A DNA stretch of 64,000 nt from Oidiodendron maius Zn. Lineage: Eukaryota > Ascomycota > Leotiomycetes > Myxotrichaceae. A program made the position numbers and the translations under genes. The stretch covers positions 273,576-337,575 of the forward strand of contig KN832893.1 of NCBI GenBank assembly GCA_000827325.1, given 5' to 3'. Each line of letters starts with the position of its first letter. Within the stretch, counting starts at the first letter, position 1. The notes below the pieces were generated by a model. That model had not been told where the DNA came from. It worked only from the letters and a program-made list of their open reading frames with translations, and ran no database searches. This document shows, piece by piece, positions 56,980 to 64,000 of this stretch.

Positions 56980-58578
56980 CTAGTCCAGCTTGCTAAATCC
57001 CCTCTCCTCCCAGCAAGCCAAAATCTTGTCTTGCAGAGGCTTTGGATAACCTTGACGAAAGCTGGTGTTGATCCAGTCTCTGCCCGTGGTGTACTCTGCT
57101 GGGAATAACGCATCACAGACTATCTTGCCGCCTTTGGTAGGGCTGCCGTTCCCATGGGCCATATAAGGAATGAGTGCGAAGCCTTTGACATCTTCGTAAG
57201 GATATTCGTCCAATCCTGGTCGGCACCGTGTGGAGAATGCCCACATGATATCTGCATCGTCATGTACGTCAATATCCTCGCCGACCAGAAGGAGGCGGTG
57301 GAATGGCACACCGGCCTTCGATTTGAACACTACATTAGCGACAAGCTCGGCTAACTCCTTCGGAGTGATTTTCATGGCCCGAAGTCGCGTTCCATCAACC
57401 TGAAGCGCGATCCAAGTGCACTGAGAGATGAGCGGGGAGCTAGCTTGTAGAATCGGTAAGTCGGCAACCCGGCAGAGCTTCAAGACTTCAGCGGCCGAGA
57501 CTAGACCTCCCAAGGATTGCTATTGTGAAGTAGTCAGCCGAAGCACCAGAGCAACGGGATATCTATGTTTAATTGTCACTATGGTTATGCTCACCGTTTC
57601 GTCTGTTAATCTTCCCGTGGATGACAGGGGAAGAATGGCATTGTTGCGGTAGGTGATCTTGTTGACCTTGAACAGTGGCATCATGTGGGAGTCTCCAGGA
57701 AAGTTAACTCCATGCATCTCGCTATAAGGACCCTCAGGGACCTGTTCAGTGATCGAAATGGTGCCTTCAAAGACAATCTCAGCGTTCGCCGGGACATAAA
57801 GGTTGTTAGTGTCGCATTTGACGAGCTTCAGAGGTTCCCCACTCAAGGCACCAACGTAGCCAGCTTCGCTGACTCCGTCCGGAATGGGCATGGCAGCCAC
57901 CATGGCTGCTGCTGGGGGGACACCAAATGCGAACGCCCAGGGCGCGTCCTGGCCGATCTCCCTCCACTTGTTGACGATCTGCCAGTTATGCTGCGGTGGA
58001 TAGCACGCACCAGTCATGGTGCGCTTACCCACGATCATGGCTCGGTTGATAGACCAGTTAACCCATTGGCCATCGGGTGTTGCGAGAACATTCACCCCAT
58101 ATGTGCCAATATACTTGCCGCCATCAGTCTCGTGCACCATGGGTGCTGGGATGGCCGTTAAGTCGATATCGTCCCCTTCGATGCTGTTCTCTTTGACAGG
58201 GCCCGACTCGACCGTCACGGGGTCGACCGGCTCTAGCGACTCGACGGAGATCAACTTTTCCATGATGGCTCCAGCTTTGGAGTCGGGGGGGAGGGCCAGG
58301 TGTCGCGCGATGCGCCCGAAACGTTGTGTTTTGGACTGGCGTAGTGAAGCTGGAGCGCCAAGTATGCGGAAAAGGCCATTCTTAGCACCCAAGACATTAT
58401 TGAACAGCGGCGCCTTGTCGTTAGTCTCGCATACGAGACGAGTAATGGCTGCAGCCTCAAGGTTCGGGTCGACGGGGTCATTCACTTCCACCAGATCGTT
58501 GTCGTCCCGGAGAGAGTCCACAAAAGTGCGGAAGCTCAAGTGCGGAGGCTCTGGGTCTCTGTCTCTCGTGGTAGCCAT
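56980..58578 (-). CDS. fdc1: UbiD-family (Fdc1-type) decarboxylase, 507 aa, two exons
   Basis: Exons 58578-57595 and 57519-56980; 75-nt intron (GTGAGC...AATAG). The start chosen is the ATG at 58578, which matches the length of characterised Fdc1 (about 500 aa); an in-frame ATG at 58623 would add 15 residues. Against A. niger Fdc1, the catalytic Arg173, Glu277 and Glu282 correspond to Arg179 (NWSINRAM), Glu282 and Glu287 ([10 protein letters not shown]), and metal ligands Asn168, His191 and Glu233 to Asn174, His197 and Glu238. It uses prenylated FMN to decarboxylate alpha,beta-unsaturated or aromatic acids such as cinnamic, ferulic or sorbic acid. The cofactor maker Pad1 lies divergently upstream. 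CCGAG repeats lie 270-390 bp upstream of its start. Confidence 0.93.
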
Positions 58579-58846
58579 TGTTGTGATGTAGAATGAAATC
58601 CGCTCCGGTGAATAAAAGGCCAAAGACGATTGCTGAGCGAAAATATTTGGTCACTGCTTCTTGAGTCTTGTTGAGCGTCCATCATAGCCCTTAAATAGTC
58701 GGGTCTGTTCTTGACTGCGATGATAGCGTCATGGTTCTACGCGGACTGATGCTTGTGCCGAGACAGTCCGAATTCCAGCCACCGATGAGACACGTCTGTC
58801 ACCTACGCCCTAATTCTGTGTTGCAGCTAGATGGTTGGTGAAGCCT

Positions 58847-58862
58847 CCGAGCCTCCGAGATA
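58847..58862. promoter_or_regulatory. CCGAG pair, left arm of 16-bp inverted repeat
   Basis: CCGAGCCTCCGAGATA contains two CCGAG words 8 bp apart and is the exact reverse complement of 59774-59789 near pad1. It lies about 270 bp upstream of the fdc1 start. Confidence 0.6.
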
Positions 58863-58948
58863 AGTCGAGTTCACTGTGAGCAAACTTTGCTGGTTATCTC
58901 AGAATTTAATTGGCCATCTCAGCTATTGGCACAGCAGCCGGTGACAGC

Positions 58949-58970
58949 TCCGAGGGTCCGAGCATCCGAG
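58949..58970. promoter_or_regulatory. Three CCGAG words at 8-bp spacing
   Basis: TCCGAG occurs at 58949, 58957 and 58965, a strict 8-bp period, about 370-390 bp upstream of the fdc1 start. CGG/CCG-centred direct repeats are typical binding sites of Zn2Cys6 regulators. Confidence 0.55.
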
Positions 58971-58978
58971 CGCCCGAA

Positions 58979-59773
58979 GACTTCAATCAAGATCCGCCAC
59001 CCAACAAGGTGCTTGATGGCATGGCCTTACCTATAGGATCATTGTGGATGCCGGGGTGGTTAGGGCAGCATCCGTGTTAAGAGTATATACAATAGAGACA
59101 ATCGACTTTCACCGCATCTGCACTGGAAAACACTTCGGAAGCCAAAGCGTTCATAGTCGAAGTATTTATCATTGGCTTCATTAAAGCCATTCTTATTATT
59201 AGTAAAAAGGCAGTGCATATCAGTTAGCTTATATAAGTGTGTAAAAGGAGAGCTTATAGTTTAAATATATAGCTTTTCAATTCAGTCTCCAGATGTTAGG
59301 GACTTATAAAGATTTCAAATTTTATGTCTCTCTTATATGATAAGATCAAGATTATATTTTTAGTAAGTAGGCCTTGAGAGGGACTCTTGGAATCTCTCGA
59401 TGTCCAGACATAATTTATTCTCTTTTCCTAATAATGTTTGATTCATGGCGGCCTTAGCCTCATGGGGCGACTCACTGCAGCTGTGGCATTCAATTTATTT
59501 ATTGTACTAATCCTATCCCTCCTCATAATATGGCTACTTGTTTAGCAAAGGCAGAATCTAAGAAATAATGCGCTCCATAATTTTCTTGTGGGCTGACCAA
59601 ACTAGGAAGAATCGAGAGTAGCAAAGGAAAGAATGACGACTGGAGCGTGGGGCGTTTCTTCGAAAAGCAAAGAAACTAGTTCTAAAAGGCTCATGATGGT
59701 AGTTTTCCCATCGGCTATCTTACTAATATGCTTCCCTTCTCCGATAAAAAAACTAGAAAGCGAGTCGATCATG
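58979..59773. other. Middle of the fdc1-pad1 intergenic region
   Basis: AT-rich, with no gene; a pair of mirror ORFs at 59602-59866 overlaps the CCGAG sites and is taken as chance. Confidence 0.5.
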
Positions 59774-59807
59774 TATCTCGGAGGCTCGGGGTGGCTCGGA
59801 GACTCGG
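59774..59807. promoter_or_regulatory. Four CTCGG words, right arm of 16-bp inverted repeat
   Basis: CTCGG at 59777, 59785, 59795 and 59803 (spacings 8, 10, 8), about 300-330 bp upstream of the pad1 start. Its first 16 bp are the reverse complement of 58847-58862, so each promoter shows the motif in the same orientation relative to its own gene. Confidence 0.6.
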
Positions 59808-60103
59808 GACTGGATGCCAAGAGATCGCTAACAGAAAAAGAACTGATTACTCTAGTTAATCTTTGAGCTATGCGGCATGTATCTCAGAAAAGTGCCGAGG
59901 ATGCAAGGTGACGAAGAGCGTCATCTTGGTGATTCCGAAGGAGCTGACTTAGATTATTTTATATAAAAATCCGAATATTTCTTCCCAATAATACGACATA
60001 ACAAACTGGAAAGCTATTGACATTATACTTCCTTCCTTATTATTTATAATCTTGCTCCCCTCTTATTACGATATCTTCCGAATTCCGACCGCTTGCTCAC
60101 GAT

Positions 60104-60829
60104 ATGCCTGCCATTCTTAATTCTCTTCTGGGCTCCGTGGCCGGAAATGTCACTGCGCACTCTATGCACCAGGCGTCAGATCTCTCCGTTGTTGGCTCTA
60201 TGCCAAGCAGCCCCGAGTTGACGTCGCAAATACCTACAAACAACTGCAGTCCACGACGACGACGAAGGATTGTCATTGCCATGACAGGCGCAACCGGGGC
60301 AATCATGGGAATCAAAGTGCTCATTGCCCTACGCCGCTTGAACATTGAAACACATCTCATCATTAGCAAGTGGGCAGAAGCTACCATCAAATATGAAACG
60401 GAATACCATCCATCTAATCTCCGCGCGCTGGCCGATCACGTCTATAATGTCAATGACATGGCCGCGCCGGTGTCTAGTGGTTCGTTCCGGACAGATGGCA
60501 TGATTGTGGTTCCATGCAGCATGAAGACGCTGGCATCCATTAACGCCGGCCTTTGTAATGATCTGATCTCTCGGACAGCAGATGTCATGTTGAAGGAACG
60601 CCGCAAACTCGTCCTTGTGACTCGTGAAACTCCATTGAGCGATATTCATTTACGTAATATGCTCTCAGTCTCGCAAAGTGGCGCAATTATCTTCCCTCCG
60701 GTACCTGCGCTTTATATCAAGCCAGCATCAGTGGAAGAGTTGATCGATCAGAGTGTTGGTCGCATGTTAGACCTTTTCGATCTCGATACGGAGGACTTCG
60801 AACGATGGAATGGATGGAAGAAAGTGTAA
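60104..60829 (+). CDS. pad1: UbiX/Pad1-type flavin prenyltransferase, 241 aa
   Basis: Single exon. Residues 56-70 (IVIAMTGATGAIMG) form the FMN-binding Rossmann-like start. Residues 133-180 carry the family core (IVVPCSMKTLASINAGLCNDLISRTADV, then ERRKLVLVTRETPLSDIHLRNM). The last 40 residues form the usual C-terminal helix. The enzyme joins a dimethylallyl group to FMN, making the prenylated flavin required by UbiD/Fdc1 decarboxylases. The first 50 residues are an extension rich in Ser and ending in five arginines; yeast Pad1 is mitochondrial, so a targeting role is possible. It is divergent from the Fdc1-type gene and 1.5 kb away, with shared CCGAG motifs between them. Confidence 0.94.
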   Translation: MPAILNSLLGSVAGNVTAHSMHQASDLSVVGSMPSSPELTSQIPTNNCSPRRRRRIVIAMTGATGAIMGIKVLIALRRLNIETHLIISKWAEATIKYETEYHPSNLRALADHVYNVNDMAAPVSSGSFRTDGMIVVPCSMKTLASINAGLCNDLISRTADVMLKERRKLVLVTRETPLSDIHLRNMLSVSQSGAIIFPPVPALYIKPASVEELIDQSVGRMLDLFDLDTEDFERWNGWKKV

Positions 60830-61271
60830 AGTGAGGAAGCTTTGGAATCAGGCAAATATGTATCATGCGTACTGTCCATGAGCGATTCAAAATTTGCATG
60901 TAATATTGAGTTGAGAACTTGTAGTTCTATTACCGAGATTTGACAGACTGAAGTGAGCGGAGCTGACTAAACCAAATTGCAATTACTGCCCTATTAACTG
61001 AGCGGTGTATAGCGCTGATTTCACCATGGTTTTTGGATGGTGAAACTGATGTTCCACAAAAACTGCTCGACACAAAGTCTGGAGCAACCCGCAGTGCTGT
61101 GAGAATAGCATTTACTTCTTCGCAGTGTATTTTATCCCCTGGTAAGTGCTTGCACCTGAGAGCTGAAGCTGCATCTCACATGCTTCAACTCCGATCTGAA
61201 TCACAACGTTGATGCAAACTGTATCCAACGCACTTAATATACTCCTGCCAAATTCTCCTTTGTAGTTTCAG
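60830..61271. other. Intergenic
   Basis: No gene seen; contains a short palindrome-like TTTCACCATGG...GGTGAAAC around 61018-61046. Confidence 0.45.
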
Positions 61272-61870
61272 TTATGAGTCGTCCCACAGACATCCGAATG
61301 CCGCCATGTCAGCATCAACAGTTGAAAATGGGAAATCCTCAATCAAATTCTGCCCAAAATCGAAACTAACCAGATAGCTCTGTCCCGGCATCTGTTCGCA
61401 AACCCCTGCGGGGTGACCAACGCTAACAGACTGGTCGCGCACAAGTGCAGCCTCCTCTCCGTCTAAAGCTGTCAAGATAGGCAAGCTTGACATGTCGAAA
61501 TCTTGCTTCAGCACGGCCGTGATGGCCATTTCTGCTTTACGCGCCTCTACAGACCGGTTGGCATGCTTTTCCCATAGACTTTTTGCAATAGTCAAAGCAC
61601 CCAAGATCTCATCTCGCCTAGGGAGAGCGCAGGAATCTGTCGGACTAACGTGTCCTTCGTGGAACCTATTCAGAGCAAAACATAGCATCATCGTAGCTTG
61701 TAGAAATTCATGGTTAAGTGATGAGGCCACCTTCCAGCGGATGCCGAACAAAATACCTCCAGGTTGAGATTCCTCGCTTATTCTTCGCTGATGTTCCGCC
61801 GATTCCAACTACTCAGCCTATTCCTTCAAGATCTTACGGATTGCAGGCTCTAACTAGGGCTCAGCACCTC
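61272..61870 (-). pseudogene. C-terminal relic of a fungal Zn2Cys6-type regulator
   Basis: The minus-strand frame reads GGILFGIRWKVASSLNHEFLQATMM, then ALPRRDEILGALTIAKSLWEKHAN, then SVEARKAEMAITAVL, the usual last part of fungal-specific transcription-factor domains. The open frame begins with TTG, not ATG, and upstream in the same frame (to about 61870) family-like codons (AIRKILKE) are interrupted by two TAG stops. No zinc cluster or earlier domain is found before the next gene. A truncated relic. Confidence 0.7.
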
Positions 61871-62039
61871 CCTTAACTCATCATTCGAATTATCTAACAG
61901 ATCCCTTTTTAGAAACGTGGCGTTGCCTTAGTGTTGGGCACGCTAAGGTACGCGAAATTATCCTCCGCCTATTATTACCACTCATAACCAACGCCTATTG
62001 TTATTACTTCCTAGACATAACTGATGTGTGACTAGAACT

Positions 62040-63716
62040 ATGAGCCAACAAAGAATAACGCTTTTCTTTCCCCGCCTTTCACAAAAAAAGACCTTGCGAG
62101 ACTCCCGATGCCTTTTCCTTGAGCTGCCGGCCTCGATTCGCCTCCAGATCTATTACGAGGCGGGCCTGGTATCAGGCAAAACCATTCACTTGAGCTACTG
62201 GGGCTCACGTAACAAAGAGAGCACATCAAAAACAAGGGACAACACGTTAGGCATCTCGGATCTACCTGCCTTGCCCTTAAACCTCTTTGCGGTATGCCGC
62301 TCTGTCTATAACGAGCTCCGAAAAGTCCTCTATGGTGATAACCGCCTAGTGGTTTCACGCAAAGCGCCACGGGGTCTCCGAGTGCTAGAACGCCTAAGCG
62401 CTTCTACTCTTCTAGAGATCCATTTCCTCGTGATCCGTCTCAACGTCTCATCTTGTGAGAGCAGGTGCTGTGGAGCCCGAGGACACAGATGTGGCAATGA
62501 CTGGCATTGTTGCCTGTCACCATCGAGCCATGATCTCCCTCTATCATCGAGCGTAGATCAACTCGTGATCATACAATGGAAGCGTCTCTGCATGCAACTA
62601 GCAAACGGTGTTCAACTCAGCAATCTTGCACTCTATGTAACCTGTGATTGCAATGATGCAACAACTGCCCAGATGATTACTCAATCACTCCGATTACTAC
62701 CGGCTCTACGAGACTGTGGGCTCCGGCTTGCGATACATATGGATGAAGACATTAAATCTATCACGAAGGATACAGTTATGCGTCTAACTCGCAACTCACC
62801 GCCCCGACCTCCGCCACCCTTCCGATTCCTTGATCTCCCAAAGGAAATCCAGCTACATATTCTCGCGTACGCTAGCCTCGTTCCCCGTGCTGAGATTATC
62901 TGCACACAAAAGCGGCTCCACTATTGGGCACCATGCCAATTGCGAGGAACAATCGCAGATACCCCTATCATCGATGCTGTACTACTCAAATGCTTTTGTA
63001 GTGCTGCTCATTCCGCTTTTAGTTTTCATTGCTATTGTGATGATTTAACCTCTCCATTTACCATGTTTCGTGTTAGCCGCGAATTCAGGGACTATGCTAT
63101 GGAGGTCTTCTATGGGCAGAACTCATTCAGTGTATTGATGGAACAACCGGTTTCCCTTCCCCGAGATGTGGCGGCTATCTCTTTACGTCAGGATGCTGAT
63201 AGAGGAGGCCAGATAGCTGAGTCGCTATTAATATCGATTATGCCTGGCCTAGCTTCATTCCCACCTGCATCTATTGGTTTCCTCACTTCCTTGTGTCTAC
63301 GTTTCGAATACTCAGATTTAGAACACCTGCAGCCTAATCAAGTGGGGTGGGATAATTGGCTTGGAACAATTCATACGCTTTCTCAGAGAGCAAACCTAGC
63401 CGCTCTCACTCTTCAAATCCAGATGAGTGAAAAGTTTTATCCTGATTTTGATGATGAAAAGGTAGCCTTCTCTCCGATGTATAAGGCTTTTATGCAACAG
63501 ACCTACGAGAATCTAGTTCTGCCGATGAAGGTGTTGCGTGGACGGCTAAAGAATTTGTTCATTCACTTAAATTGGAATACGAGTTCTGGGTTCCTGGATG
63601 GAAGACGAGAGCATGAACAGCTCCTCGAGAGGATAGTGATGGGGCATACCTATAGTGCTTGGAACTGTGGAAAGACTGTCCGTTATCCAGGCCGGTATAA
63701 GAATGCGTTAGAATAG
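62040..63716 (+). CDS. F-box-like protein with an internal duplication, 558 aa
   Basis: Single exon; the start is the ATG at 62040 (the longer frame opens with GTG). The protein contains the same module twice. Module 1 (about residues 24-105) has LFLELPASIRLQIYYEAGLV, then VCRSVYNELRKVLYGDNRLVV. Module 2 (about 262-375) has RFLDLPKEIQLHILAYASLV, then MFRVSREFRDYAMEVFYGQNSFSV. Each combines an F-box-like helix pair with the CRxVYxE...YGxN segment common in Pezizomycotina F-box-like/DUF proteins. Between them is a Cys-rich patch (CESRCCGARGHRCGNDWHCC). A role as ubiquitin-ligase adaptor is possible, but whether either module binds Skp1 is unknown. Confidence 0.8.
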   Translation: MSQQRITLFFPRLSQKKTLRDSRCLFLELPASIRLQIYYEAGLVSGKTIHLSYWGSRNKESTSKTRDNTLGISDLPALPLNLFAVCRSVYNELRKVLYGDNRLVVSRKAPRGLRVLERLSASTLLEIHFLVIRLNVSSCESRCCGARGHRCGNDWHCCLSPSSHDLPLSSSVDQLVIIQWKRLCMQLANGVQLSNLALYVTCDCNDATTAQMITQSLRLLPALRDCGLRLAIHMDEDIKSITKDTVMRLTRNSPPRPPPPFRFLDLPKEIQLHILAYASLVPRAEIICTQKRLHYWAPCQLRGTIADTPIIDAVLLKCFCSAAHSAFSFHCYCDDLTSPFTMFRVSREFRDYAMEVFYGQNSFSVLMEQPVSLPRDVAAISLRQDADRGGQIAESLLISIMPGLASFPPASIGFLTSLCLRFEYSDLEHLQPNQVGWDNWLGTIHTLSQRANLAALTLQIQMSEKFYPDFDDEKVAFSPMYKAFMQQTYENLVLPMKVLRGRLKNLFIHLNWNTSSGFLDGRREHEQLLERIVMGHTYSAWNCGKTVRYPGRYKNALE

Positions 63717-64000
63717 TACTAGATTTTTGAGGTGGGATTGGCTTGGAAGCTTGATATAACTCTTAAGACTTCCTTGGTACTGTACGGACGGGTCCTCGGT
63801 TTAGATCGGCATATCCTACAATCTTAGTTCTAGGAGTTAGTATCTCTTCTCTGTACAGCTATGAGCGAAATCAGCGTCCTGCTCTTCAAACTCTAAGGAA
63901 ATAATTTAGGTCAGCGCACGGACCACCTAAAACCATGAGTGAAATTGAGTCCACAGATAAACTTGAATGCTGATTAACTTTTATCTGATGATGGAGACTA

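Noticed and set aside
59602-59866. Two overlapping ORFs of 72-77 codons between fdc1 and pad1
   Set aside because: Mirror-image frames over the CCGAG repeat array; no motif, best explained by the repeat's lack of stops.

Overview
The window reads as nuclear DNA of a filamentous ascomycete (Pezizomycotina). The genes carry short GT-AG introns (44-99 nt), and the gene content is typical: two Zn2Cys6 regulators, a HET-domain gene, fungal F-box-like proteins, DUF6594, a thaumatin-like secreted protein, an ABC-A transporter and an Fdc1/Pad1 pair. Class or genus cannot be fixed from the sequence. Splice models were built by hand; every multi-exon model given here closes in frame.

Layout. 0-6.9 kb is relic territory: a broken FAD-linked oxidoreductase, a ~712-bp tRNA-headed SINE with a 13-bp target-site duplication, microsatellites, a small GC-rich ORF and a tandem repeat whose hairpin loops are inverted relative to each other. 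6.9-18.2 kb holds scattered genes: an F-box-like protein, a secreted jelly-roll (lyase-like) protein, a cupin, a C2H2 zinc-finger protein and a thaumatin-like protein. 18.2-21.8 kb is an AT-rich gap. 21.8-26.5 kb carries a membrane-anchored M24 peptidase-like protein and a six-exon amino-acid permease. 27.8-31.2 kb is a frameshifted HET gene bracketed by two copies of one fold-back MITE. 32.5-36 kb has a DUF6594 protein and a class C beta-lactamase-like serine hydrolase. 36-42.2 kb is mostly decayed DNA with a pogo-type transposase relic and an acyl-CoA synthetase tail. 42.2-47.4 kb is a full-size ABC-A transporter (1594 aa).

The right third is richest in intact genes. A GFA-domain protein is followed by a dead MFS transporter tail abutting a Zn2Cys6 regulator. 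Next come an amidohydrolase, a second Zn2Cys6 regulator, an Fdc1-type UbiD decarboxylase and, divergently, a Pad1-type flavin prenyltransferase. Pad1 makes the prenylated FMN that Fdc1 needs, so these two form a working pair for decarboxylating aromatic or unsaturated acids (cinnamic or sorbic type). The 1.5-kb region between them carries CCGAG repeats at 8-bp spacing near both promoters, including a 16-bp perfect inverted repeat. This is a candidate shared operator, and the neighbouring Zn2Cys6 protein is the obvious candidate regulator. A relic regulator tail and a tandem-duplicated F-box-like protein close the window.
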